The notes beneath the pieces were generated by a model, which did not search any database, was not told the origin of the DNA, and saw nothing but the letters and a program-made list of their open reading frames with translations. A DNA stretch of 64,000 nucleotides, from assembly GCF_900100655.1 (NCBI RefSeq), contig NZ_FNCE01000006.1, positions 1 through 64,000 on the forward strand. The letters are read 5' to 3'. The stretch comes from Limimonas halophila. GTDB taxonomy: Bacteria > Pseudomonadota > Alphaproteobacteria > Kiloniellales > Rhodovibrionaceae. This document shows positions 9,201 to 16,754 of this stretch, piece by piece; the first letter of the stretch is position 1; every line of letters begins with the position of its first letter. A program made the position numbers and the translations under genes.

Positions 9201-9816
9201 CGCCCAGGTCGCTGCCGCTGGTGGCGAGCTGCAGCGTCGTGTCCTCGCTGAGCGCCTGGTTGGTCGTCACGGTGTAGGTGACCGTGCCGCCCTCGTCCAC
9301 GACGTTCGGGCTGTCGGACAGCGAGAAGTCCTGCTGGGGCTCGACGGGGTCGCCGCCACGGCCGATGCCGGTCGCATCCCCAACGGTCACGTTGTTCGGA
9401 TCGACGCTGTCGCCGTCGGCGAAGGTCTGCCCGCCGACCGAGACGGCCGGGCTGTCGCCGCTGCTGTCGATGCCGGCGTCGATCGTGCCGTCGGCGAACT
9501 GCAGCTGCGAGGCCGCGTTCGCGATGTCGTTGTTCAGCGAGATCGTGGAGGTCGTGCCGGTGACGGTGTCCGTGATCTCCAGGCCGAAGCCGCTGACCTG
9601 GAAGTCGTAGTCCGTCACGCTGCCGGCGAACTGAACGGTGTCGCCGTTCGCGGCGAAGTTCGTCACCTGGCCGGCGGTCTGCTGGTTCGCCTGAATCTGG
9701 ATCGTCTCGGTCGCGGCGGTGCCGATGACGTTGAAGCCGTCGTGCGAAGCGCCGCCCAACGGCGCGGCAATCGGCGTGGTGCCGCCGTCGCCGTCGAGAA
9801 TGAGCCTATCAACCAT
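6253..9816 (-). CDS. S-layer-like giant surface protein with Calx-beta domain
   Basis: 1187-aa acidic, Gly/Ser/Thr/Asp-rich protein without lysine-rich or signal sequence. Residues 1 to about 140 form the beta-rich N-terminal module shared with three other proteins here (VTDYDFQVSG... LQFADGTIDAGIDSS ... DPNNVTVGD). Residues about 160-275 look like a Calx-beta domain (VVDEGGTVTYTVTTNQ, VSEGLEGVQVSLLDE). The remainder is a long series of beta repeats of the RsaA/hemolysin type (VNLTLNSANDQTSGD, GGDGDDTLSVSASQ, NIETVDVSL), ending NTFNNDDFVF. ATG at 9816 has GGAGAGG six bases upstream. Absence of a signal peptide points to type I secretion and a role as surface-layer or matrix protein (inference). 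A strong terminator follows at 6201-6226. Confidence 0.85.
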   Translation of the reverse strand: MVDRLILDGDGGTTPIAAPLGGASHDGFNVIGTAATETIQIQANQQTAGQVTNFAANGDTVQFAGSVTDYDFQVSGFGLEITDTVTGTTSTISLNNDIANAASQLQFADGTIDAGIDSSGDSPAVSVGGQTFADGDSVDPNNVTVGDATGIGRGGDPVEPQQDFSLSDSPNVVDEGGTVTYTVTTNQALSEDTTLQLATSGSDLGGNAAEAGQDDFTLSTGSVTFNAGAEAGDTLTFTLDASRDNVSEGLEGVQVSLLDENFDQVASETTGISNVPTGNTNQLTTGQDNVGPQQALETTASNDTTQGVIDMSSSSDGTLQSFDSIDSAGGQSDELVVSTIGSGSGAVTVNPTVDNTEQLFVSNNATGGSDVLTYNTSNTSGTNEFWSDGSASGSTTEISNVENTGAVFGLSGAEGTLRAVFANDAVSGDSDSINVTATGGSSATIDTDNAAGDTDVVETLSVTSTGGEENTVLTTDNSSSSNDIGNAFETIEVGGTADLDLGIVEDDASDVATRTVDAAGFEGDLTATFGTTDASASGGISATGGAGDDTVDLGNLGSTNVSGTSIDVATGSGDDTVDLGSNDYSGDTTLDGGAGTDEVIAAGTGNLSPGSGATLNNFETFSAEFQSGSSGNVDLSNLGDFENVNAVVGSGGLAGAGSGITANSVGADSNFALQANTSGGTELGFLDVRLASGEASGNSDALGFTIENNAADTGNGSGTFTIGSGGDGLVLDSGDVGGNGEAEQVNLTLNSANDQTSGDTDVADIEFTSIQDSTIESLDLNGDADVKISAAIGGSSSGNTVDAGDLTGFVDLTFSGGVDHDVTGTANDDTFDFGSIADSGDVLNGGDGDDTLSVSASQSGSGTTSINAPETSNIETVDVSLTANGAGTMTAPAVAALDASNLAGSETIELSATLTSGGGGELSIARLDNLADGASVDIKGDATAGSSGAVELNLGGSGDSQSINVGLDASGQTVDELALDASGGSNGIETLNLDVNDGSGESDTNATISDLDVANTTTITASSSDDNLLVSNVTNGSSIETVDLSDFGGGFEIAALGSTGGSVTYDLGELAEGVNNQIASGEGNDSLNDTASVINLETDENDTLVFDGIDNNLRVNGGDFGGDIVDDTLDFSNVSGVNSTDDLTFTGGNFDDDSTSDDTQISSDAFDGDLVFIDTNVNTFNNDDFVF

Positions 9817-10017
9817 GGTTGCCTCTCCGTCTGTTGTGTCTTGGCCCAAACCTTATGCCTGGTCGCCAAGTCCGGACCCGTTCCGGCGTACCTGCCGCCG
9901 GACAAGGTCACGTCGTGTGACGGGCGGATTCCCCCCCGAGCGTGCGGAGCCGTATGGAAGTCCCCCCGAGTGGTGGGGCGTGCCCGCGCGGAGCACGCCC
10001 CGGTCGTCCGTGCCGGG

Positions 10018-11868
10018 TTACGCGAACCCGAGCGCGTCGTCGCCAAAGACGTTCTGGAACGTCGAGGCGTTGAAGATGTCGCCATCGGCGTCCTGGCCGA
10101 TGTTGATCGTGGTCACGCTGGCCTGACCGGCCGAGAGCGTCACCTCGCCATCGGTCGTGTCGTTGTTGGTGACACCGATGTCGGCCAGCTCGTCGATGCC
10201 CTGGAAGAACAGCTGATCGCCGCTCTCGAAGTCATCGATCGTGAGGTTGGCGCTGCTGCCCGTGTCGAAGATGAAGCGGTCGTCACCACCGGCGCCGGAC
10301 ACCGTGGCGTCCTGGTTGCCGTTGATGTTCTCGCTGTCCGAGGTGCCGGAATCGACCGGATCCGGGCCGCCCTCGCTCGGCAGGGCCGGCAGGTCGCTGC
10401 CGCTGCCGTCGTCGCCGCTGCCGTCGTCACCGCTGCCGTCGGACGCGGGCTCGCCGAAGGCGTCCCCGTTGATGCCGAGGCCGCGGTCGCCGAACTGCGT
10501 TTCGAAGCTGGTGGTGTCGAAGATCTGCTGATCGACGGTGTTGGACAGGTTCGTGACCGTCACGGTCGCCTGACCGGCCGACAGCGTCACCTCACCGTCC
10601 TCGAAGCTGTTGTTCTGCACGCCGACGTCGCCGATCTGATCGACGTTGAAGAACAGCTGGTCGCCGTTGGCGAAGTCGTCGATCGTCAGGTCGGCGCTGG
10701 AGCCGGTGTCGAACGCGAAGCGGTCCTGACCGCCGTTGCCGGAGACCGTGGCGGACTGGTTGCCGTTGATGTTCTCGCTGGACGAGGTGCCGGCGTCGAC
10801 CAGCTCCGGCCCGTCACCGCCGAAGGCCGGCGGGAGGTTCGGGAAGTCTCCGCCGTCATCGGCCGTGTCGTTGGAGACGCTGAAGGTGACCTCGGCCGAA
10901 CCGGTGTTGCCGTCGTCGTCCGTCGCCGTGACCGTGGCGGTGAAGCTGTTGCTCCCCGTCTCGAAGTCGTTCAGGGCCGAGCCGGCGCCCGCCTCGGTCA
11001 GCGCCACGGTGCCGTTGGCGTCGATCGTGACGTAGTCGGCGATGTTGCCGTCGCCGCCCGTGACCTCGAGGCTGGTGATGGAGCCATCGTCGGTGGCCGT
11101 GATCTGGCCGATGCCGGCCCCGGCGGCGGCGTTCTCCTGGAAGGAGACGGTCTGGCCGCTTTCGACGGTCGGCGCGTCGCCGTCGCCGTCACCATCGCCA
11201 TCACCGTCACCGTCGCCGTCGCCGTCACCGTCGCCATCGCCGTCACCCGGCGTGGTCTGCTCGTCGTCGGCGATGGTCTGACCGAGGTTGTCCTCGCTCG
11301 GGACGGAATCGGCGTTCTCGTTCACGCCGTTCAGCGCGTCCTGGCCCAGCTGGCGGTCGGCGTCGAGGTTGCCGTTGTCGCCCCACTCGCCGCCGTTGGC
11401 GTCCCAGGCGGCGGCGAAGTTGTTGGCCGCGTCCACGCGGTTGTTGTGCGCCTCAACGACCGCCTGGGCGGAACTCGACAGGATGCCGTCGTCCAGGCCC
11501 TGCAGCGTGCCGACCGTGTCGATCGCGCCGCCGATCGCCGCGGCGATGCCCTCGGGGCTGCCGTCGTCGTTGATGACGCTCTCGATGTCGTCACGCAGGC
11601 CCAGATCGCCCAGCGCCGTGGCGCTGCCGAACAGGTTGGTGGAGATCTGGTCGGCCAGCGTGGCCGTGTCGGCGTCGAAGTTCAGCGCGCCGCTGTTCTC
11701 GGTGTTCTGCAGCTCGTTGGACGTGGCGAACTGCTCGGCGACGGACTCGATGCCGTTGCTCTCGATCTCACCGGCCCAGAAGTCACGGCCGTCGGTCCGC
11801 GGCGCGCGGCCCAGGATGCCGACGAATAACGCCGTGGCCTGGTCTTGCGGTGTGCTCAAGTCTGCCAT
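10018..11868 (-). CDS. DUF4214 / cadherin-like acidic secreted protein
   Basis: 616-aa protein in four parts. Residues 8 to about 95 match the DUF4214 helical domain (ALFVGILGRAPRTDGRDFW). A 12-fold Gly-Asp dipeptide linker spans residues 208-231. Residues about 232-345 form a cadherin-like beta domain (VSFQENAAAGAGIGQITATD ... FTATVTATDDDGN). Two copies of a module of about 115 residues follow (SENINGNQ...DRFAFDTGSSADLTIDDF...GDQLFF), the last ending at the C-terminus DDALGFA. There is no signal peptide. DUF4214 and RTX-like DF-x-x-GDQL-F segments are common in type I-secreted adhesins. ATG at 11868 has GGAGG six bases upstream. It is encoded 201 bases ahead of the S-layer-like gene on the same strand. 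Confidence 0.85.
   Translation of the reverse strand: MADLSTPQDQATALFVGILGRAPRTDGRDFWAGEIESNGIESVAEQFATSNELQNTENSGALNFDADTATLADQISTNLFGSATALGDLGLRDDIESVINDDGSPEGIAAAIGGAIDTVGTLQGLDDGILSSSAQAVVEAHNNRVDAANNFAAAWDANGGEWGDNGNLDADRQLGQDALNGVNENADSVPSEDNLGQTIADDEQTTPGDGDGDGDGDGDGDGDGDGDGDGDAPTVESGQTVSFQENAAAGAGIGQITATDDGSITSLEVTGGDGNIADYVTIDANGTVALTEAGAGSALNDFETGSNSFTATVTATDDDGNTGSAEVTFSVSNDTADDGGDFPNLPPAFGGDGPELVDAGTSSSENINGNQSATVSGNGGQDRFAFDTGSSADLTIDDFANGDQLFFNVDQIGDVGVQNNSFEDGEVTLSAGQATVTVTNLSNTVDQQIFDTTSFETQFGDRGLGINGDAFGEPASDGSGDDGSGDDGSGSDLPALPSEGGPDPVDSGTSDSENINGNQDATVSGAGGDDRFIFDTGSSANLTIDDFESGDQLFFQGIDELADIGVTNNDTTDGEVTLSAGQASVTTINIGQDADGDIFNASTFQNVFGDDALGFA
11176..11247 (-). repeat. Hexanucleotide microsatellite encoding (Gly-Asp)12
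   Basis: Twelve GGYGAY hexamers in frame within the DUF4214 protein gene. The third-position variation (GAC/GAT, GGC/GGT) shows that some age has accumulated. It is a flexible acidic linker and a candidate site for length variation between strains. Confidence 0.85.
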
Positions 11869-12289
11869 GGAAGGCCTCCTCTCGATGGTGCGCGTTGGCG
11901 CTCCCTGCCCCTTAGCGCGTTCCTCGCTGGCTCAGCGTGGCCATGCATGCTGCCGGTCGGCGTGCACCCTTCGGGGTAGCCCCAGCGCATGTATAGTAAC
12001 TCTTTAACAGGGAGCGGCGTGGCGGGTCAATCGCGGTGGCGTGGTAAGAGTCTGCGGTGAGCATGTGCGCGACAACTTATACTTTTGCCCCCGAGTCCAG
12101 TGCGAACGGTAAAATGGTCATCGCCGCCGCGTAAACCCCCGCACAGCGACGATCCTTAACCGCATCCCGAAGGTTGGTTGCGCCGCACGCGCCTCGCAAG
12201 GGGGACCGGCGTGCGGCCCCGCCCGATGACGATTGGCCACAGCCGCTGCGCACGCCGCAATCACACGCGTGGTACGACGCGGGGCGTGA
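11869..12289. other. Intergenic region upstream of the DUF4214 gene, no gene seen
   Basis: 421 bases between two minus-strand genes. It contains a locally AT-richer patch (11990-12010, 12070-12115) that could hold the promoter of the DUF4214 gene on the minus strand, with TACTAT/TATACA-like hexamers around 11990-12000. No open frame with coding character is visible. Confidence 0.4.
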
Positions 12290-13954
12290 TCACGCCGTCA
12301 GCGCTTCGACGCTGCCGATGCCGACGAGGCTGATGGCCCCGCCGTCGGCGAGATCGATCGTGATCGAGGGACTATCCGCCACGTCGAGCTGCGGCGTGAG
12401 GGCGTCGGCCTCCATGAAAATGACGCCCGGCATGAAGGCGAAGGCGTCCAGCTCCAGCTGGTCGCTTTCAAAGGCCACGACCGTCGGCAGGTCGCCGTCG
12501 TTGGCCTGCTGGAATTCCAGCGCGGTCTCGCCGGCAAAGGTCTCCTTGTCCAGGTAGAGGTCCTGGGCGTCGGCGCGGTTGTCGAAGACGTAATTCACGC
12601 TGCGCGTCAGCGCCGCCGCACGGTCTGCCGCCAGCTCGGCCAGCTCCGCAGCCGAGTCCGGATCGCCGCCGTGCCCGGGACTGTCACCGCCGGACTCCCC
12701 GTCCTTCGGCTCGTCGCCTTCCGGCCCGCCAGCGTCCGGCTGGTCGCCGCCACTTCCGGTCTCGTCGCCGTTTCCGGTGTCGTCGCCGGGGCTGATCCCG
12801 TGCCAGGGGGCGCCGGACTCACCGCTTTCGCCGTCCTCCCCGTCCGCCGGAGCGTCGCCGTTCGCCGGCGCGTCGTCTTCCCGGCGCTCATCGGGCAGCA
12901 GCGCGCGCAGCAGCGTGCGCGCGCCTTCCGCATCCAGGGTGACGCCCTGGAAGTCGATGGGATCGACTTGGAGCGAGTCGGCGGCGGTGAAGGTCGTCTC
13001 CGCTTGCGGCTGCGCCACCGCCAGCTGGCGTGCCGCGGGGCTCTCCGGCTCGGCCGCGTTCGGCGCGGCCGTCACCGGCTCTGCCGTGAAGCCGAGCTCC
13101 GGGCGCGGCGCCTGAAGCTGCGCGAACGGCTGGCCGTTCTCGTCCGCGGTGTCGGCCGGCAGCAACACGGGATGGGGCGCCGTGGCGCTCCGCCCCTCGC
13201 CGTCCCGGCCAGCGCCGCCGACCAGATCGCTTGCCGCGTCGTGCGCGCTGACCAATTGCACGCGCGGTGCGTCCTCCGCCCCGGCGCCCGCCTCGTCCGG
13301 GGCGTGCAGGATCGCGGCCAGCGCCTCGATCCCCGGCAGCGCGGGCGTGGAAACCGTGGTGACGGCGCCGGTGCCGTCGACCGGGGTGGCCGCCAGCCCG
13401 ACCGCGGCGATCGCGGCCGTCATCATCGCGCCCGTCTGCACCGCGCTGGAGCCGCTGGTGTGTTCGCCGCCGCCGGGCTTGCCGGCGCCCACGCCGCCGC
13501 GCACCTCGCCGCCGGGCGTGCTGGCGCGTGCGTCGTCGGCGCGGAGCTGCATGAGCGCCGTCGCCACGAAGGCCGTGAGCATGGCCGCGGGATGAATCGA
13601 CAGCCGCGTGCCGCCGGAGGGCTGCGGCGCGCGCGGGACCAGCACCTCGTACTGATCCAGGATGCGGTTCAGCGCCTCGCGCAGATCGTTCGCCCGCACC
13701 GGACTGTCCAGCAGCCCCGCGTCGGCGATGAAGGTGCCGTCCAGCCGCGCGAAGTGCGCGATCACCTCTTCGCTGTCCGGGCGGACGAAGACGAACCACG
13801 GCTCGCCCTCGTCGGTCAGGCCGCGGTCGGTCTCGACCTGAAAGCCCGCGCGCGACAGCGCATCGACGGCGCGGTGGAACTCGGCGATCTCCTGGTTGCG
13901 CCAATCGCGCGGCTTGGGTGCGCGCTTGGAAAAGGACAGGATTGCCGCCGTCAC
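12290..13954 (-). CDS. Unknown 554-aa protein with Pro/Gly/Asp-rich middle, linked to surface-protein block
   Basis: GTG start at 13954 with GGGAGGT five bases upstream. Residues 10-110 form a compact alpha/beta domain (IAEFHRAVDALSRAGFQVET, FVFVRPDSEEVIAHFARLD). Hydrophobic stretches follow near 130-145 and 175-190 (AAMLTAFVATALMQL, MMTAAIAAVGLAAT). A long low-complexity Pro/Ala/Gly/Asp/Glu region spans about 200-450. The C-terminal domain is all-beta and acidic (LELDAFAFMPGVIFMEAD ... ITIDLADGGAISLVG). No known catalytic motif is seen. It lies downstream of a GTG-initiated XRE regulator on the same strand and next to surface proteins, which hints at a role in their synthesis or export (inference only). 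Confidence 0.65.
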   Translation of the reverse strand: MTAAILSFSKRAPKPRDWRNQEIAEFHRAVDALSRAGFQVETDRGLTDEGEPWFVFVRPDSEEVIAHFARLDGTFIADAGLLDSPVRANDLREALNRILDQYEVLVPRAPQPSGGTRLSIHPAAMLTAFVATALMQLRADDARASTPGGEVRGGVGAGKPGGGEHTSGSSAVQTGAMMTAAIAAVGLAATPVDGTGAVTTVSTPALPGIEALAAILHAPDEAGAGAEDAPRVQLVSAHDAASDLVGGAGRDGEGRSATAPHPVLLPADTADENGQPFAQLQAPRPELGFTAEPVTAAPNAAEPESPAARQLAVAQPQAETTFTAADSLQVDPIDFQGVTLDAEGARTLLRALLPDERREDDAPANGDAPADGEDGESGESGAPWHGISPGDDTGNGDETGSGGDQPDAGGPEGDEPKDGESGGDSPGHGGDPDSAAELAELAADRAAALTRSVNYVFDNRADAQDLYLDKETFAGETALEFQQANDGDLPTVVAFESDQLELDAFAFMPGVIFMEADALTPQLDVADSPSITIDLADGGAISLVGIGSVEALTA

Positions 13955-14036
13955 CCTTTACCTCCCTGCGTGCGCGGGGCCGCTCTACCTGGAGCGGCCG
14001 GCGGACCGGACACCGGGTGCACCCGCCCGGACGCGC

Positions 14037-14396
14037 TCACGCGTCGTCGTTGGCGTTGGCTGCGCGCGTGGTCTGGGTCGGATCCTGCGCATCCGCGCCG
14101 TCCTCGTCGAAGAGGATGGCATAGGTGACGGGATCGTAATAGCGCATGATGCCCTTCACGAACGCCTTGGGCTCGACCTCCAGCGCGCGCGCCCACACCT
14201 CGTAGCGTTCCGGCGGCACGCGGCCGCGGCCCGCTTCGAGCTGCGAGACGAAGCTGTAGTAGTCCAGCCCGACCCGTTCGGCGAGTTGGCGCTGGGACAG
14301 GCCCGCGCGCTCGCGCAGGCTCTTCATCCAGCGCCCGGCTTGCTTGCGCAGGCTCTGGACGTCGTACTTGCTGTCGTGCTGCGGATGCGCGTACAC
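14037..14396 (-). CDS. XRE-type helix-turn-helix protein
   Basis: 119 aa. Residues 22-75 form a Cro/C1-type helix-turn-helix: KSLRERAGLSQRQLAERVGL, then FVSQLEAGRGRVPPERYEVW. The rest (ALEVEPKAFVKGIMRYYDPV) is a conserved extension and an acidic tail. GTG start at 14396 has GGAG about nine bases upstream; no ATG in frame lies close by. It is 82 bases ahead of the 554-aa unknown gene on the same strand, so the two are probably co-transcribed. It may regulate the adjacent surface-protein genes (inference). Confidence 0.8.
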   Translation of the reverse strand: MYAHPQHDSKYDVQSLRKQAGRWMKSLRERAGLSQRQLAERVGLDYYSFVSQLEAGRGRVPPERYEVWARALEVEPKAFVKGIMRYYDPVTYAILFDEDGADAQDPTQTTRAANANDDA

Positions 14397-14671
14397 GGTT
14401 CGGCTCCGTTGCCCTCGCCCCGGCGCCGCGCGGCGCCGCGCGTGGATTGTGTTTCCGCCCAGGCGTGCCCCGCCCGAAAGCAGCGCACGGCCGGATGGAT
14501 CGCCCGCACGGGGCAGGCGATCCTTCGCGGAGTGTTAACATTTCACTCAACCCTAGCGGGGCAAGACGCCGCACGCAATGGGTAAAGCACCACGCGTGAA
14601 CGCCGCGAATTGGGAAGGCGGCTGCACCGGGGGCGGTCACTCGCCCGGACGCACGAGATGGGGAGCGCCGT

Positions 14672-15076
14672 TCACGCGGAGACGCGGTCCAGCATGGCCG
14701 CGATCATCTTGCTCAGCGAGGCGCGGGCGGCGTCCGGCTCGGTGCGCCACAGGCGCAGCGCGCATTCCAGCGAGCGCGCGTCGGCCGGCAGGGGGTCGAA
14801 GGCGCGCGGATCGCGGGGCCAGGCCGCCGGGGCGAAAAGCGCATCCAGCCAGGCCGTCGCGGACACCCCGCTCAAGCGCAGCAGCCGGCCGACGTACAGG
14901 GTGGGCACGCCGGCCCAGCCTTCTTCGAACGCGCGGACTCGCGCCACGCGAAAGCCCACCGCCTCCGCCGCCTGCGCCCGCGACAGGCCCATCCCCTCCC
15001 GCAGCGCGCGCACGTGGTCCGCGATGCGCTCCGTCTCCGGCGGGCACGGGCGGACGGTTCGAAGGTTTTGGGACAT
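14672..15076 (-). CDS. XRE-like helix-turn-helix protein
   Basis: 134 aa. Residues 18-65 resemble a Cro/C1 helix-turn-helix (HVRALREGMGLSRAQAAEAV, RVRAFEEGWAGVPTLYVGRL). The C-terminal half carries W/L-rich helices (LECALRLWRTEPDAARASLS). ATG at 15076 has GGAG seven bases upstream. It is divergent from another XRE gene starting at 15236. The 159-base gap between them contains a perfect inverted repeat that could be an operator. Confidence 0.72.
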   Translation of the reverse strand: MSQNLRTVRPCPPETERIADHVRALREGMGLSRAQAAEAVGFRVARVRAFEEGWAGVPTLYVGRLLRLSGVSATAWLDALFAPAAWPRDPRAFDPLPADARSLECALRLWRTEPDAARASLSKMIAAMLDRVSA

Positions 15077-15192
15077 GGCACGGCTCCGTGGCTGGTCTTC
15101 CCGCCGCCAGCCATAGCCATGCGCCAACCCCCGATCCACGCGTGTAGTGTCGCCCCTGCTTGCGCGCTTCGCGCGAGCGAAAGAGGTAATCT

Positions 15193-15209
15193 GGTTGCAT
15201 TCAGCAACC
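15193..15209. promoter_or_regulatory. Inverted repeat, candidate operator between divergent XRE genes
   Basis: GGTTGC-ATTCA-GCAACC is a perfect 6-bp inverted repeat, 27 bases upstream of the plus-strand XRE start. Position and symmetry fit a dimeric XRE repressor binding its own promoter (inference). Confidence 0.45.
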
Positions 15210-15235
15210 GCCCGAACCCGCACAGTGTTCGGGGC

Positions 15236-15601
15236 ATGGGAACCGGGTTCGATTCGCAGGATCAGGCCATCCGCGAGGCGTTCGGACGCCGGTTGCAGGA
15301 TCTTCGCCTGACCGCCGGGTTCAGTCAGGCGCAGATGGCGGAACGTATCGGCCGCTCAGTGGAACAGGTCGCCGCGATCGAGAACGGGCGCACCGGCACC
15401 TCCATCCCGATCGCTGCGCGTATCGCGGGCGCGCTCGGCATCACCCTGCCCGACCTCTTCGACCTGGACGACCAGCCCGCCAACGACACCGACCACCGCC
15501 GCGCCCTGCGCGAGCTGGTCAAAAGCCTGCGCGGCGAAAGCGCCCACCGCATCAAGCTGCTGAAAAAGCTCTGGGCCACCGTGCGGCCGGAGCTGCGGTG
15601 A
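15236..15601 (+). CDS. XRE-family transcriptional regulator
   Basis: 121 aa. A canonical Cro/C1 helix-turn-helix lies at residues about 17-72 (RLQDLRLTAGFSQAQMAERI, VEQVAAIENGRTGTSIPIAA, GALGITLPDLFDL). A short basic C-terminal helix follows (HRIKLLKKLWATV). ATG at 15236 is chosen because the conserved domain then begins at the usual distance; the ribosome site is weak. It is the last GC-rich gene before the AT-rich insert that starts just after its stop codon, and is encoded in the same direction as the two genes there. It could regulate them, or simply flank the insertion point. Confidence 0.85.
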   Translation: MGTGFDSQDQAIREAFGRRLQDLRLTAGFSQAQMAERIGRSVEQVAAIENGRTGTSIPIAARIAGALGITLPDLFDLDDQPANDTDHRRALRELVKSLRGESAHRIKLLKKLWATVRPELR

Positions 15602-15749
15602 TCTTCACCACGCCTCACCCCTCCATACCGCTGGTTATGGTTGCTGACCCCACATTCCAAACAGTCTGGGGTTGCAGTTTGCTCGAAACAAATTTAGCGT
15701 TAACTACCCCAGCGTACGATGTCATGCCAATACTGGCCGGAGAACAGAA

Positions 15750-16754
15750 ATGTATAACGTCACTTTTGCGAACTTCATATGCAAATTCGGGGAAGAATAC
15801 ATTATGAACGACTATCTAAATGGAATCGTGCTCCCATCATTTTTTGATGACAAACTATTTCGTCAGTATGGAGAAGAAAATATCTATTTCATATATGAGC
15901 CGGAACTCGTTTATCTATCAAAAGAGGATGATATTGTAGGTATTTGGGGCACTTTTGTAAAGGATTCTTTACTTCAACGGAGTCACACCTACGATTCTCA
16001 AGAGGGGATCCGTGAAGAACCGACCAGTCTCGAAGCAGCAACATTCGCTCAATTCCTTCTTATACTTAACAATCATCGTCTGATATACCTGCCAATGACT
16101 CGTGATGCTCCATCGTTACAGAATTTTCAGACAACCATAAAAAAATTCTTAAACATTAAGCACGATGAATTTCTACGTACAGAAAAACATAGGTTAAACG
16201 AACAAAGTCAACGTGCAACCATAAAAGGGCTTGCTCATATACATCCAAAACCCACATTAGATGTAGAATACCTTGTTAGCAAACGAGCATTATCCGTATA
16301 CCTTGACCAATTTCAGAAATTACAATCATTGACCATCCGGGTTATGGACACGAACCAGGAGGCTGAATACTCCGACCTCATAGATGATATCCGAGAACTC
16401 TCAAAGCCTATAAACCCTGACAGGACACAGCTGTCGTGGGCAAATAGCGAGGGATTGAATATCGATCATGTGAGAGAGCCAGTCGATGCTTTCGCACATG
16501 GAGAAAAAGTTCACATGACGCTAAAAGGACAAGGTCATGAAGGAACTAAAATGCAAGTTGATAACGAAAAATTGAGGTTAAAAGTAGAGCATGAATCATT
16601 ACCTGCCGAAAACAATGATCTGGTGAAACTTATGTATCAAGACTACATTAATCAAGCCGCAAATGTGACCTCTAGTGGAGATATCTCGATTGGCCCAAAT
16701 CCTCTTGGAAGTTTAGAAAAAATTGACATAACGGATATTCATAATGATGAGTGA
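15750..16754 (+). CDS. Unknown soluble protein of AT-rich two-gene cassette (DUF4747-like?)
   Basis: 334 aa, start ATG at 15750 with GGAG seven bases upstream. There is no signal peptide or membrane segment. N-terminal segments IYFIYEPELVYL and IVGIWGTFVKDSLLQ are followed by a recognisable core: FLLILNNHRLIYLPMT, APSLQNFQTTIKKFL. A second domain contains LQSLTIRVMDTNQEAEYSDL, SEGLNIDHVREPVDAFA and HGEKVHMTLKGQGHEGTK. The architecture reminds me of DUF4747-type proteins, but I cannot confirm this. Codon use (ATA, AGA, TTA) differs strongly from all neighbours, indicating recent transfer. The next gene overlaps it by 11 bases and encodes a four-helix membrane protein, so the two are translationally coupled. 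A sensor role in an abortive-infection-like pair is an inference. Confidence 0.75.
   Translation: MYNVTFANFICKFGEEYIMNDYLNGIVLPSFFDDKLFRQYGEENIYFIYEPELVYLSKEDDIVGIWGTFVKDSLLQRSHTYDSQEGIREEPTSLEAATFAQFLLILNNHRLIYLPMTRDAPSLQNFQTTIKKFLNIKHDEFLRTEKHRLNEQSQRATIKGLAHIHPKPTLDVEYLVSKRALSVYLDQFQKLQSLTIRVMDTNQEAEYSDLIDDIRELSKPINPDRTQLSWANSEGLNIDHVREPVDAFAHGEKVHMTLKGQGHEGTKMQVDNEKLRLKVEHESLPAENNDLVKLMYQDYINQAANVTSSGDISIGPNPLGSLEKIDITDIHNDE

Noticed and set aside
4555-11829. A 2424-codon open frame on the plus strand
   Set aside because: It is antisense to three real minus-strand genes with clear domains and ribosome sites. The long frame arises from GC-rich codon bias and repetitive Gly/Asp/Ser codons. 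Its protein is Val/Ala/Arg-rich repeats with no domain.
15236-15260. GGTTCGATTC resembling a tRNA T-arm
   Set aside because: It lies inside the XRE coding sequence and no acceptor or anticodon arms can be folded around it.
15643-15680. ACCCCA/TGGGGT hairpin before the AT-rich cassette as an attachment site or terminator
   Set aside because: Six-base stem with a 14-base loop and no second copy at the other end of the insert; not enough for an att site.
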